Assembly (NCBI RefSeq): GCF_002885975.1
Contig: NZ_POSP01000003.1
Coordinates: forward strand, 2,046,001-2,110,000
Length of the DNA: 64,000 nucleotides
Direction of reading: 5' to 3'
Source of the DNA: Paucibacter aquatile
GTDB lineage: Bacteria; Pseudomonadota; Gammaproteobacteria; Burkholderiales; Burkholderiaceae_C
Under the pieces are notes generated by a model, which was given only the letters and a program-made list of their open reading frames with translations, was not told the DNA's origin and searched no databases. Position numbers and translations under genes: made by a program. Shown one piece after another: positions 17,059 through 26,112 of this stretch (positions are counted from its first letter, which is position 1; each line of letters starts with the position of its first letter).

Positions 17059-17730
17059 TCAGGCCTGCTTGCGGCGGCGGGCCAGGGTCATGCCGGCCAG
17101 GGCCAGGCCCACCAGGGCCAGCGAGGCCGGCTCGGGCACCTGATTGCGCTGGCTCAAGCCCACATCGTTCAGGGCAAAGAAGTCGGAGTTGGTGTCGCGG
17201 CCGCCGGCGCCAAAGCCATAGCCGATCCAGCGCATGGAGTAGCTGCCTGCGGCCAGGCCGCTGCTCAGCGTGATGTGCTCGGTCGCGCTGGTGGTGGCGG
17301 AGGAGGCCGTCAAGTCGGCAGCCAGATCGGTCCAGCCGCTGCCGCTGTTGATCTGCACCGCGTACTTGTAGCTGGGCCTGGTGTTGCCGAAGTTGTGGTT
17401 GTGGTAGTGGGTGAAGGACAGGGTCAGGTCATTCAGCGAGTTCGCCAGCGTGAAGCTCAGCGAGAGCGTGTTGCTGTTGCTGCCGAAAAACTGCGTCCCC
17501 ACGACATTTCCATAGGGGGCACCCCAGTTCCACACGCCCGCGTTGGCCGTGCTGAAGTTGGCGTTGCTCACGCCCGCTGCGGCCGTCGATGCGGCGATGC
17601 CGCCGGCCTGGCCAGGCGCCGCGTTGTCAAAGTTCCAACCCACGACCACACCGGCCTGGGCGCTTGCTGCCAGAGCCAGGGCCACTGCGCCGAAGCTCAC
17701 TTTGGAAATCAGATTGTTGGTTTGCGTCAT
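17059..17730 (-). CDS. PEP-CTERM sorting domain protein
   Basis: A 223-residue secreted protein. Residues 1-29 form a signal peptide ending AASAQA. The body is a Ser/Thr/Asn-rich beta-sandwich of the kind seen in exported surface proteins (GWTDLAADLTASSATTSATE). The C terminus is a textbook exosortase signal: VPEPASLALVGLALAG followed by a short hydrophobic helix and a basic RRRKQA tail. Such proteins are cleaved and anchored or released by exosortase/EpsH, and the substrates are typical of biofilm-forming proteobacteria. No exosortase is in this window. Start at the ATG at 17730; an upstream extension into the tetranucleotide repeat is unlikely. Confidence 0.92.
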   Translation of the reverse strand: MTQTNNLISKVSFGAVALALAASAQAGVVVGWNFDNAAPGQAGGIAASTAAAGVSNANFSTANAGVWNWGAPYGNVVGTQFFGSNSNTLSLSFTLANSLNDLTLSFTHYHNHNFGNTRPSYKYAVQINSGSGWTDLAADLTASSATTSATEHITLSSGLAAGSYSMRWIGYGFGAGGRDTNSDFFALNDVGLSQRNQVPEPASLALVGLALAGMTLARRRKQA

Positions 17731-18092
17731 TTGTCTTGTCCGTCCGAGCAATGAATGAATGGATGCATGCATGAATGAATCCATCGTTCTCTCAATCCAT
17801 GAACCACCTCGTCGATCTGTCCCTCAACTCCGGTCCAGATCCCCCCTGCCAAACCGCGACCGCAGATCGCTGGGCGGAGCGGATTATTCAAGAGCAGCGG
17901 CCCGCCCTCACCCCCGCAGGCACGGGTGTAAAAAGTTGGCACTTGAGCCCCGGTCTGCCGGCCCGAGGCCGCACAGACCCGATGCCATCGGGCTTCTCCG
18001 GCCGGCTGCACCTCCAGCGACGCCAAACGTCGAATCCCCCCTGACTCAGGGGGCGGCCCGGGCGGTATCGCGCGCCGCGATGCCTCGCTTCG
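17731..18092. other. Intergenic region with tetranucleotide repeats and a hairpin
   Basis: No gene is supported here. From 17749 to 17785 runs a mosaic of TGAA and TGCA tetranucleotides, including ATGCATGCAT. At 18038-18054 CCCCCTGACTCAGGGGG forms an 8-bp inverted repeat with almost no loop, downstream of the leftward gene ending at 18093. Promoter and 5' untranslated region of the PEP-CTERM gene probably lie here. Confidence 0.5.
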
Positions 18093-19505
18093 TCAGAGCG
18101 GTGGCAGCGGCCAGCTGCGGCTGAGGCCGCCGGGGCTGGGCGTCACCGGCTTGGCCCAGGGCAGCACACGCAGGCTCAGCCCGTCCTCGCTGAGCGTGAT
18201 GCGCTCGCGCTGGCTGGGGGTCAGGTCTTGCCTGGCTAGCCAGACCGCACGCTCAGCCACGGGGACGTTTTGTGTGGCGAGGGCCAGCGCCAGCTGGGCG
18301 ACGCGATGGTCCAGCAGCAGATCGGCCTGCTTGGCCGGGTAGTCGGCAAAAGCCGGCTGGGCCACCGCGAGCAGCATGGCGCCGATGGTGTTGCGCCAAG
18401 GCAGAGCCCACATCGAGAACTCGCGCGCCTGCTGCGCCTGCAAATGCTTCAGCAAGGCCTCGGGCCCGGCCTTGGCGGCCTCATGCTGCTGCAACCACCA
18501 GGCGTCGTTGGCCTGCTGGGTGCGCTGCGGCATGAAACCGAAGTGGCAAAGCCAGCGGTCGATCAGGCCGGCCTGCTCCAGCAGCTGGCCGCCATCCCTG
18601 CGACCGCAGACCTGGGCCATCTCCTGCATGGCTTGGGCGCCGAAGAAGGACTCGGCCGCCATCCAGGCACCGGCATCGCGGGCGCGCTCGGGCATGGGCC
18701 CCAGCTGGGCCTGCAGGCGCGGAGCCAGCGCGGGCTCCAGGGCCATCAGGCCGGCCAACAGGCGCAGGCGCTGGCGCTCCTGGTTCCATGCCAGGGTGTT
18801 GGCGAGCAGGCTCTGGCTGCCCTGCAGCAGGGCATGAGACAAAGCCTGGGCCCGGCCCAGCGCCTGCAGCAGCGCCTCGGCCTGGCCCTGGGACTGCGCC
18901 CAGGCAGCCTGCAGCTGGAAGCCGCGAGCACAGACGCGCGCGCCCTGCAGATGCGGCGCCACCGGCAGGCCCAGATACTGGTCGCTGGCGCGGCGCAGCT
19001 CCGCACGCGGCTGCTGCAGCAGTTCATCGAATCCCAGGCGCCCGTCCAACAGACCATCGGCCAGGGCCGTGCAGCGCTCCAGCAGCAGGGCCTGCTCGGC
19101 CAAGCGCAGGCGCAAGCCCTCCTTGTCTTGCAGCCACAGGCCCAGGCAGTCGTTCAGATCCCAGCTGCAGCTCCAGGCGGCATCGCGTGGCTGAGGCAGG
19201 AGATGGGCATCGGCCACGGTGGCCTGCTCCGGTGTGGGCGTGGCCCACAAGGCCTGGCCCACGCGCGAGGGCTGGGCCTGCGGACCGGCGAACAAGCCGC
19301 TCAGGTCAAAGAAAACATTGGCCTCGGGCGCCCGCTCGCTCGACCGCGGCTGCAGCGCGGCCGGGCGCGGCTGCGCCTCGGCGTCCACCCACCGGTTGTT
19401 GCTGGCCAGCCAGGCCAAGGCCAGCAGGATCAGGCCCAGGCACAGCCCACCCACACCCCAGGCCAGGCGCCGCAGCACCGTCTTGGTCTTCGTCGTCATG
19501 GCCAT
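18093..19505 (-). CDS. Membrane-anchored protein of unknown function
   Basis: A 470-residue protein with one N-terminal transmembrane anchor (LGLILLALAWLA, about residues 20-38) after a Lys/Arg-rich start, then a large, mostly helical extracytoplasmic region rich in Leu, Ala and Gln. Cysteines near CSWDLNDC and WLCHFGF suggest disulfides in the periplasm. I do not recognise a family. The ATG at 19505 has GAGGG at good spacing; a GTG at 19520 overlapping the SDR stop codon is the alternative. It directly follows the SDR gene and probably shares its transcript. Confidence 0.72.
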   Translation of the reverse strand: MAMTTKTKTVLRRLAWGVGGLCLGLILLALAWLASNNRWVDAEAQPRPAALQPRSSERAPEANVFFDLSGLFAGPQAQPSRVGQALWATPTPEQATVADAHLLPQPRDAAWSCSWDLNDCLGLWLQDKEGLRLRLAEQALLLERCTALADGLLDGRLGFDELLQQPRAELRRASDQYLGLPVAPHLQGARVCARGFQLQAAWAQSQGQAEALLQALGRAQALSHALLQGSQSLLANTLAWNQERQRLRLLAGLMALEPALAPRLQAQLGPMPERARDAGAWMAAESFFGAQAMQEMAQVCGRRDGGQLLEQAGLIDRWLCHFGFMPQRTQQANDAWWLQQHEAAKAGPEALLKHLQAQQAREFSMWALPWRNTIGAMLLAVAQPAFADYPAKQADLLLDHRVAQLALALATQNVPVAERAVWLARQDLTPSQRERITLSEDGLSLRVLPWAKPVTPSPGGLSRSWPLPPL

Positions 19506-19516
19506 GCGAGCCGCCC

Positions 19517-20185
19517 TCACCAGCTCAGGCGTTCGCCGTCGTAGTTGATGAAGCTGCCGTTGTCGGTCGCGCTCAAACCCGCCATTACCGTGCGCATGCC
19601 GGCCACGCTGGTCTGCACATCGATGTCGCCATCGGCGCCGCCCATATCGGTGCGCACCCAGCCGGGGTGAAAGCTGATGCAGCAGGCCTTGCCCTGCATC
19701 AGCAGGGAGGCATCCTTGAGCACCGAATTGACCGCCGCCTTGGACGCCCGGTACAGCCAGCCGTGGCTGCCGCTGCGCAGGCTGATCGAGCCCATGCGCG
19801 AGGAGATGATGGCGATGCGCGCGCCCGGCGCCAGCGCATCCTGCAGCTGCGGCAACACCCGCATGGGGCCCAGCACATTGGTCTGCATGACGGTGTTGAA
19901 TTCCACCTCGCTGGGCGTTTGCATGCCCGTGGTTCGGCTGCCGAAGACCCCGGCCACAAGGGCGATCTGGTCGAAGGCATAGCCGTCGATCTGCCAGGCC
20001 AGGCCGGAGGCGCTGGCCGTGTTCATGACGTCCAACTTCAGCGCCACCGCACCCAGATCGCGCAGGCGCTGCAGCCCCTCGTCATCGCGCGCCGTGGCCA
20101 CCACCCGGTCACCCGCCGCACGCGCCTGGCGCACCCATTCCAAACCAATGCCGCGCGAGGCGCCGACGATCAAGACTGAGGCCAT
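19517..20185 (-). CDS. Short-chain dehydrogenase/reductase (SDR)
   Basis: A 222-residue classical SDR. The cofactor-binding GASRGIG is at residues 8-14, the active-site serines at 128-129 (IISSR) and the catalytic YRASK with Tyr145 and Lys149. The HPGWVRTDMGG segment after the active site is typical of C-factor-like and carbonyl-reductase SDRs. TARDDE at the end of the second strand suggests NADP(H) (inference). Cytoplasmic oxidoreductase, substrate unknown. The ATG at 20185 is the family-type start. The LysR gene upstream on the same strand ends 78 bp away. Confidence 0.9.
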   Translation of the reverse strand: MASVLIVGASRGIGLEWVRQARAAGDRVVATARDDEGLQRLRDLGAVALKLDVMNTASASGLAWQIDGYAFDQIALVAGVFGSRTTGMQTPSEVEFNTVMQTNVLGPMRVLPQLQDALAPGARIAIISSRMGSISLRSGSHGWLYRASKAAVNSVLKDASLLMQGKACCISFHPGWVRTDMGGADGDIDVQTSVAGMRTVMAGLSATDNGSFINYDGERLSW

Positions 20186-20263
20186 GTTCAAGAGTTCCAA
20201 GGGGACAGGGGAGCGGCGATTCTGCCCCAGCCTCCCCGGCGAGCCTGCGCGCCGCCTTCCTGC

Positions 20264-21205
20264 TCACAAGCGCCGCACCAGGTCCTCGGCCAGGCCGTCG
20301 AAACAGCTGCGGATCAGCGGGTTGCTGACGATCTCGCGGTGCGTCACCAGCCAGAGCGGCAGCTGCGGCAGCGGCAGGGCCGGCAGGATGCGCTGCAGCC
20401 CCGTGCCCGGCCCGACCAGGTAGCTGGCCGCAAAGCCGATGCCCAAGCCCGCTTTCAGCGCCTGCAGCAGGGCCGCCTTGTCATCGGTGCGCAGCACGAA
20501 ATGGGCACGGTTCAGCTCGGGCGCCACCTGCTCGAACCAGCGCCGCATCTCGGGCAGCTTGTCCGGGCCGACCAGGCGGTGCTGCTGCGCCAGCAGCTCG
20601 GCCAGGTCCTTGGGCTCGCCATGCCGCGCCAGATAGGCCGGGCTGGCGCAGGCCTGGATCTGAAACTCGCCGAGGCGGCGGCAGACCAGGTCCAGTGGCC
20701 GCGGCGGCTCGGCCACCCAGAGGCCGATGTCGGCCTCACGCGCCAGCAGATCGGGCGGCGCATCGCCGCAGATCAGCTCAATCTGCAGGCCCGGCCGCGC
20801 CGCCAGCAGGCCCGGCAAGACCTCAGGCACCAGCAGGCCGGCCAGCAACTGGGTGGTGTGCAGGCGCACCGTGCCGCTGAGCTGCTCGCGCCGCGCGCTC
20901 AGGCGCAGGCTCAGGCGGCTGGCCGCCTCTTCCATCTGCAGGGCGTGCTCCAGGATCTGCTCGGCCGCGGCGGTGGGGTGCAGGCCGCGCCGGCTGCGCT
21001 CGAACAAGCGCGTGCCCAGCTGCGCCTCCAGCTCGATCAGCTGCCGGCTCAGCGTCGGCTGCTGCAGCTGCTGGCTGCGCGCCGCAGCGGCCACGCTGCC
21101 GGCCCGGTAGATCGCCAGAAAGCCGCGCAACAACGCCCAGTCGAACTGCTGGGCGTCCAGCCGCGCCGCCGGAGCCGGCTCGCTCGAATCCATACGTTTT
21201 TGCAT
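20264..21205 (-). CDS. LysR-family transcriptional regulator
   Basis: A 313-residue LysR protein. The winged helix is at residues about 22-82: FLAIYRAGSVAAAARSQQLQQPTLSRQLIELE then FERSRRGLHPT. The effector-binding domain follows (residues about 105-300), with LPEMRRWFEQV and KAGLGIGFAASYLVG. Same strand as the SDR gene, whose start is 78 bp downstream, so autoregulation plus control of the SDR is possible; there is no direct evidence. Divergent from the CPBP protease gene at 21338. Effector unknown. Confidence 0.92.
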   Translation of the reverse strand: MQKRMDSSEPAPAARLDAQQFDWALLRGFLAIYRAGSVAAAARSQQLQQPTLSRQLIELEAQLGTRLFERSRRGLHPTAAAEQILEHALQMEEAASRLSLRLSARREQLSGTVRLHTTQLLAGLLVPEVLPGLLAARPGLQIELICGDAPPDLLAREADIGLWVAEPPRPLDLVCRRLGEFQIQACASPAYLARHGEPKDLAELLAQQHRLVGPDKLPEMRRWFEQVAPELNRAHFVLRTDDKAALLQALKAGLGIGFAASYLVGPGTGLQRILPALPLPQLPLWLVTHREIVSNPLIRSCFDGLAEDLVRRL

Positions 21206-21280
21206 CGCCAGCTATGCATCCATGTGAATTGCGCATGGTAGCCCCAAGCCCTAGCCTCCCGCCTTCAGTCTCGCGCCTCA

Positions 21281-21328
21281 CTCGTTCACCCGTTCACTCG
21301 TTCACTCGTTCACCTGTTCACTGGTTCA
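21281..21328 (+). repeat. Six-copy 8-bp tandem repeat (CTCGTTCA) before CPBP gene
   Basis: Six consecutive octamers, CTCGTTCA with minor variants (three exact copies), end 9 bp before the ATG of the CPBP gene. They lie in the divergent promoter region shared with the LysR gene. No Shine-Dalgarno sequence is visible between repeat and start. Copy-number change would alter leader length. Confidence 0.85.
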
Positions 21329-21337
21329 CCGGCCCCC

Positions 21338-22180
21338 ATGTCCCTGCCTCGCCATCCCCTGCTCCGCCTGCTGCTCGCCCTCGTCCTGATCGGCGCCCCT
21401 TTCGCCCTTGGCGCCAAGCTGATCCAGCTCGTCCTGCCCGCCGACCCCGACTGGCGCGTCGTCGGCAATCTGCTGCGCGGCGGCTGGATGCTGTGCGTCT
21501 ATGCCGGCTATGTGCGCTGGGTCGAGCGCCGCCCGGCGCTGGAGCTGGGCCTGCGCGGCGCCGGCCGGGAGTTCGCCGCCGGTGCCGGCCTGGCCACCTT
21601 GCTGATTGCGGTGTATGTCGGCCTGCTGGCCGTGACCGGCCATTACCGTTTGCAAGGCCTTGACGCCGCCCAGGGCTGGGTGGCGCTGAGCTCGGTGCTG
21701 CCGGCCATGCTGGTGGTGGCGCTCGCCGAAGAGCTGCTGCTGCGCGGCCTGCTGTTCCGCCTGCTGGAGCAGGCCTGGGGCTCCTGGGCTGCGCTGGCGG
21801 CCTCCTCGCTGATCTTCGGTCTGCTGCACCAGTTCAACCCCAATGCCAGCCTCTACACCTCGCTGGCCCTGGGCCTGGAGTTGGGCGTGATGTTCGCCGC
21901 CGCCTACATGCTGACGCGCCGGCTCTGGCTCTGCACCGGCCTGCATTTCGGCTGGAACTTTGCGCAGGCGGGGGTCTTCGATGTGCCCATGTCCGGCTTC
22001 GAAGCCAAGGCCTGGTTTCAGGCCGAAATCGACGGCCCGACCTGGCTCAGCGGTGGCGCCTTCGGGGCCGAGGGCGCCGTGCCCAGCGTGCTGCTCTGCC
22101 TGGGCCTGAGCGTTGGGCTGCTGTGGCGGGCCCGGGTGGCGGGCCGCATCCTGCGGCGCGGAGAGACCCTCCCCGATTGA
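21338..22180 (+). CDS. CPBP-family intramembrane metalloprotease
   Basis: A 280-residue membrane protein with about seven or eight hydrophobic segments. The CPBP (Abi, Rce1-like) motifs are intact: AEELLLRG with Glu131, Glu132 and Arg136; FGLLHQFN with Phe160 and His164; and LHFGWNF with His203 and Asn207. Family members cleave prenylated proteins or peptides in the membrane, or act in bacteriocin self-immunity. The bacterial substrate is normally unknown and is so here. The octamer repeat lies immediately upstream. The next gene starts 69 bp downstream. Confidence 0.9.
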   Translation: MSLPRHPLLRLLLALVLIGAPFALGAKLIQLVLPADPDWRVVGNLLRGGWMLCVYAGYVRWVERRPALELGLRGAGREFAAGAGLATLLIAVYVGLLAVTGHYRLQGLDAAQGWVALSSVLPAMLVVALAEELLLRGLLFRLLEQAWGSWAALAASSLIFGLLHQFNPNASLYTSLALGLELGVMFAAAYMLTRRLWLCTGLHFGWNFAQAGVFDVPMSGFEAKAWFQAEIDGPTWLSGGAFGAEGAVPSVLLCLGLSVGLLWRARVAGRILRRGETLPD

Positions 22181-22214
22181 GCGGCCCGCGCCCGGCCCCG
22201 GGCGGCTGTCACAA

Positions 22215-22236
22215 CAGGCGGGCATACTCCCGCCTG
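22215..22236. terminator. 8-bp hairpin between CPBP and BTAD genes
   Basis: CAGGCGGG and CCCGCCTG pair perfectly around a 6-nt loop, followed by ATTTCTTT. It lies 13 bp before the ATG of the BTAD gene. It may terminate the CPBP transcript or control initiation of the next gene. Confidence 0.45.
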
Positions 22237-22249
22237 ATTTCTTTGCAAC

Positions 22250-25200
22250 ATGCCGCCCCAGTCCCCTGACTTTCCTGTCTCTCCGCGCCCCACAGCCCCC
22301 GCGCGGACCGCCCCTGACGCCCCGCGCCCCCAGCTGCGCCTGCTGGGCGGCTTCGACTTGCGCGGCCCCGAGGGCCAGGTCTTGCCCCTGCCCTACGACA
22401 AGGTGCGCGCGCTGCTGGCCATGCTGGTGCTGCAGACCGGGCCGCTGGCGCGCGAGCTGCTGGCCGAAACGCTCTGGCCCGATTCCACCCTGGATCAAGC
22501 GCGCGCCAATCTGCGCCGCGCCCTGTTTGACCTGCGCCGGGTGCTGGCCCAGCTCTGGCCCGATCAGCCCGCGCTGGAGCCCCTGATCAGCGACAACAAA
22601 AAACAGCTGCAGCTGCGTGAGGACCTGGGCTGGCAGCTGGATTGCCGTGACTTCGCCCTGGCCCAGCTGGACGCCGCCACGCCCCAACCCGAGGCCCGCC
22701 GCCAGGCCTTGCAGCAAGCCCTGAGCCTCTACCGCGGCCCCTTGCTGGACGGCCTGCAGCTGCCCGAGGCGCCCGGTTTCGAAGCCTGGCTGCAGCCGCG
22801 CCGCGAGGCCTTGCTGCGCCAGGCCCAGCAGCTGCTGGAGGCCCTGGGCCAACTGCACGAAGACGCCGGCGAGACCGAGGCCGCCCTGGCCTGCGCCCGC
22901 CGCGCCTTGGCCCAAGACCCCTGGTGCGAGCCCGCCCTGCGCCGCTGCCTGCGCATGCTGGCGCCCTCGGCGGCGGGCGAGGCCCTGGCCTTGTTTGAGC
23001 AGTTCCGCGCCCAGCTGCAGGCCGAGCTGCAGCTGCAGCCGCAAGCCGCCACCCTGGAGCTGGCCGAGCGCCTGCGCCACAGCGGCGCGCACACGCCGCC
23101 CGGCCCCGCCGCCCGCGCCGAGCGCCGCCGCGTCGTCGCCCTGGCCTGCGAATGGGAGGCCCCGGCCGAGCAGGCCGACCGCGAGGCCGAGGCCCTGGCC
23201 GCCGCCCTGCAGGCGCGGATGCACGCCGCCCGGCAATTGCTGCAGGCGCGCGGCGCCCATGTGCAGCGGGCCGAGGGCGGCGAGCTGCTGGCCTTTTTCG
23301 GCCACCCGCGTGCGCAGGAGCAGGCACCGCGCCTGGCTCTGGATGCCGCGCTGGAGCTGGCGGCAGCGGACAACTGCGAACACGAAACCTGGGCCCTGCG
23401 CCAGGGCCTGCATGTGGGCTGGGTCCATGCCGACCCCGAGCAGGCCTCGCCCGACAGCGTGGGCGCACTCTCGCGCCAGGCGCGCAAGCTGGCCCTGCAG
23501 GCCGAGGCCGGGCGCATCCACGTCAGCGCTGAGCTGCAGCAGCAAAGCGAGCGCCACCACCGCTTCACCGCCCCCAGCTCCGCAGGCGGCAGCGCCGAGC
23601 TGCTGGGCGCCCGCCCCCTGCAGGCCGCCAGCCGCCTGGACACGCTCAAGCCCATGGTCGGCCGCAGCGCCGAGCTGGCCCAGCTGCAACAGGAATGGGC
23701 GCGCGCCCAGCAGGCCGCCCGCACGGTCTGGGTGCAAGGCGAGCCCGGCCTGGGCAAGACCCGGCTGCTGCTGGCCCTGCGCCAGCAGCTGAGCAGCGGC
23801 CACGGTCAGCCCGCCCCGCCGATCTCGCAGCTGCACTGCCGCCCCGAATACCGCCACACCCCGCTGCAGCCGGTGCGCGCCACCCTGCGCCGGCGCCTGG
23901 GTGCGGCCCTGGAGGGCGACGAAGCGCAGGCCGAACACGCCCTCGGCGCCCTGCTGCAACAGGCCGGCATCGCCCCGGCGGCGCAGGCCGCCGCGCGCAG
24001 CCTGCTGCGCCCCTTGCTGCTGCAGCAGGCCCAGAGCCCCGTGCCTGGTAGCGAACCCCTGCACAAGCGCGAATTGCAAACCCTGCTCTGCGAGCTGTTC
24101 GAAGGCCTGGCCCAGGGCCGGCCGCAACTGCTGCTGCTGGAAGACCTGCACTGGGCTGACCCCTCGACGCTGGAGCTCTTGCAGCTGCATCTGCAGCGCC
24201 CCGCCGCAAGCCGTGCCCCGGGCCTGCTGCTGCTCAGCTCGCGCGAAGCGCCGCCCGAGGAGCTGCGCGCCAGCCTCGAGCTCTGCCTGAATCTGCAGCC
24301 CCTGCCGGCCGAAGACATGGGCCGCCTGATCGACCAGCTCGACGGCAGCCCGCCGCCGCCGGCGCAGCGCCTGCAGGTGCTGCAACGCGCCGGTGGCGTG
24401 CCCCTGTTTGCCGAAGAGCTGGCCCGCTCGCTGCGCCTGCGCCCCGAGGACAAAGTGCCCGCCACGCTCTGGGACCTGCTGGCCGCCAGCCTGGACCGCC
24501 TGCCGTCCGAGGCCAAGCGCCTGGCCCAGGGCGCGGCCTTGCTGGGCAGCAGCTGCTCGCCCGCCTTGCTGCAAGAGCTGCTGCAGCTGCCCGCCGGCCC
24601 GCTGCAGCAACAGCTGGCCCAGCTGGCGCGGCTCGATCTGCTGCAGGCCACCGGCCCGCAGCACTGGCAGTTCCGCCATGCCCTGATCCGCGATGCGGCG
24701 CTGGAGACCCTCAGCGCTGCCGAGCGCCGCGCCCTCCACCGCCGCGCCGCCCAGGCCTTGATGGGCCCGTTTGCCAGCCTGGCCGCCGATGCGCCCGAGG
24801 CCCTGGCCCAGCATCTGCACGCCGCCGGCGACCCGGTGGCCGCGCACTACTGGCTGCAAGCGGCCGAGCGCGCCGCCGCCCAATCGGCGCACCAGGAAGC
24901 GCGCCACGGCTTCGAGCAAGGCCTGGCCGCCCTGCAGCTGCCCGAGGCCACGCCCGCCCTGGTGCAGCGCCTGCGCCTGCCCCTGCTGATGGGCCTGGGC
25001 CATGGCCTGCTGGCCCTGGAGGGCTATGGCTCGCCGGCCGCGCGCCAGTGTTACCGCCAGGCGCTGGAGGCCTGCGACGAGCCCGGCGCCAGCAGCGGCC
25101 CGGGCCAGCGCTTCCAGGCGCTCTGGGGCCTGTGGCTGGGCAGCCGCAGCGGCCCGGACGAGCGCCCGGTGCTGGCCCTGGCGCAGGAGCTGCTGGCCGT

Positions 25201-26044
25201 GGCTGCCGACACCGGCGATGCCGCCGCCGCTGTGCAAGCGCGTTATGCCCTGGGCAACAATCTGTTCTTCCTGGGCCAGCTGCAGGCCTCTTGCGAGGCC
25301 CTGGCCGAGGCCGCGGCCGCCGGTGATCGCCTGCCCGCCCGCCAGCTCAAGCAACTGACCCAGCGCTTCGGCGAGCACGGCGGCATTGCCGCGCGCGCCA
25401 TGCTGGGCTGGCCCCTGGCCTTGCAAGGCCGGGTGGACGAAGCCCTGGCACAAACCCATCTGGGCCTGCAGCAGGCGCGCGAGCTCGGCCATGCCCACAC
25501 TCTGGGCTTTGCCCTGGCCATGAACGCGGTGCTGCTGCGCCATCTGCGCCGGCCCGAGGCCGCCCTGCCGCTGAGCCTGGAGCTGCTGGCCCTGGCCCAG
25601 CGCCACGGCCTGGCCCTGTGGCAGGCCGTGGGCGCCCTGGTGCTGGGTTGGAGCCAGGCGGCCGGCGGCGACCCGGCCGGCCTGCTGCCCATCCGCCAGG
25701 CGGCCAGCGCCTCGGCCGTGGCCATGCCCAGCACCGAGGCCACGTTTCTGTCCTTTTTGATCGAAGCTCTGCTGAACCTGGGCCGGGCCGAGGAAGCCCT
25801 TGCGCAGATCGACGCCTGCCTGCCCAAGGCGCGCGAGCGCCAGGAGTTCTACCTGCTGCCCGAGCTCTGGCGCATGCGCGCCCAGGCGCTGGAGGCCTTG
25901 GGCGACCCACGCGCCGAGGTCGAGCAGGCGCTCGAGCAGGCCCAGCAAGCCGGCCAGGCCATGGGGGCGGGCCTGCTCCTGCAGCGCACGGCCGCTCAGC
26001 GCCAGGCCTTGCCTGAGATCGATTCAACGCAAATTCAACGCTGA
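22250..26044 (+). CDS. Large BTAD / cyclase-like / AAA / TPR signalling regulator
   Basis: A 1264-residue cytoplasmic protein. Residues about 30-110 form a winged-helix DNA-binding domain, followed by a bacterial transcriptional activation domain (BTAD, about 115-270, EAWLQPRREALLRQAQQLL). Residues about 285-440 resemble a degenerate class III nucleotide cyclase domain (VQRAEGGELLAFFGHPRAQE). An STAND/AAA-type NTPase follows: Walker A GEPGLGKT at 497-504 and Walker B LLLLEDLHWAD with Glu631 and Asp632. The C-terminal 400 residues are TPR-like helices. This layout is known mainly from actinobacterial SARP-type regulators and is less usual here. No Shine-Dalgarno is visible before the ATG. Confidence 0.88.
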   Translation: MPPQSPDFPVSPRPTAPARTAPDAPRPQLRLLGGFDLRGPEGQVLPLPYDKVRALLAMLVLQTGPLARELLAETLWPDSTLDQARANLRRALFDLRRVLAQLWPDQPALEPLISDNKKQLQLREDLGWQLDCRDFALAQLDAATPQPEARRQALQQALSLYRGPLLDGLQLPEAPGFEAWLQPRREALLRQAQQLLEALGQLHEDAGETEAALACARRALAQDPWCEPALRRCLRMLAPSAAGEALALFEQFRAQLQAELQLQPQAATLELAERLRHSGAHTPPGPAARAERRRVVALACEWEAPAEQADREAEALAAALQARMHAARQLLQARGAHVQRAEGGELLAFFGHPRAQEQAPRLALDAALELAAADNCEHETWALRQGLHVGWVHADPEQASPDSVGALSRQARKLALQAEAGRIHVSAELQQQSERHHRFTAPSSAGGSAELLGARPLQAASRLDTLKPMVGRSAELAQLQQEWARAQQAARTVWVQGEPGLGKTRLLLALRQQLSSGHGQPAPPISQLHCRPEYRHTPLQPVRATLRRRLGAALEGDEAQAEHALGALLQQAGIAPAAQAAARSLLRPLLLQQAQSPVPGSEPLHKRELQTLLCELFEGLAQGRPQLLLLEDLHWADPSTLELLQLHLQRPAASRAPGLLLLSSREAPPEELRASLELCLNLQPLPAEDMGRLIDQLDGSPPPPAQRLQVLQRAGGVPLFAEELARSLRLRPEDKVPATLWDLLAASLDRLPSEAKRLAQGAALLGSSCSPALLQELLQLPAGPLQQQLAQLARLDLLQATGPQHWQFRHALIRDAALETLSAAERRALHRRAAQALMGPFASLAADAPEALAQHLHAAGDPVAAHYWLQAAERAAAQSAHQEARHGFEQGLAALQLPEATPALVQRLRLPLLMGLGHGLLALEGYGSPAARQCYRQALEACDEPGASSGPGQRFQALWGLWLGSRSGPDERPVLALAQELLAVAADTGDAAAAVQARYALGNNLFFLGQLQASCEALAEAAAAGDRLPARQLKQLTQRFGEHGGIAARAMLGWPLALQGRVDEALAQTHLGLQQARELGHAHTLGFALAMNAVLLRHLRRPEAALPLSLELLALAQRHGLALWQAVGALVLGWSQAAGGDPAGLLPIRQAASASAVAMPSTEATFLSFLIEALLNLGRAEEALAQIDACLPKARERQEFYLLPELWRMRAQALEALGDPRAEVEQALEQAQQAGQAMGAGLLLQRTAAQRQALPEIDSTQIQR

Positions 26045-26112
26045 CTCGCCAAGCTCCCGCTCAGTTTCAGACCCGCCAGCCATGACGCGGGTCACAGCGA
26101 GGGGAAGCTTTG

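Noticed and set aside
21281..21328. CRISPR-like array
   Set aside because: The octamers and hexamers here are contiguous simple repeats without spacers; no cas genes are present.
21326..25948. 1540-codon antisense frame opposite the BTAD regulator
   Set aside because: Low-complexity Gln/Gly/Ala-rich translation with no motif; the plus strand has intact Walker motifs.
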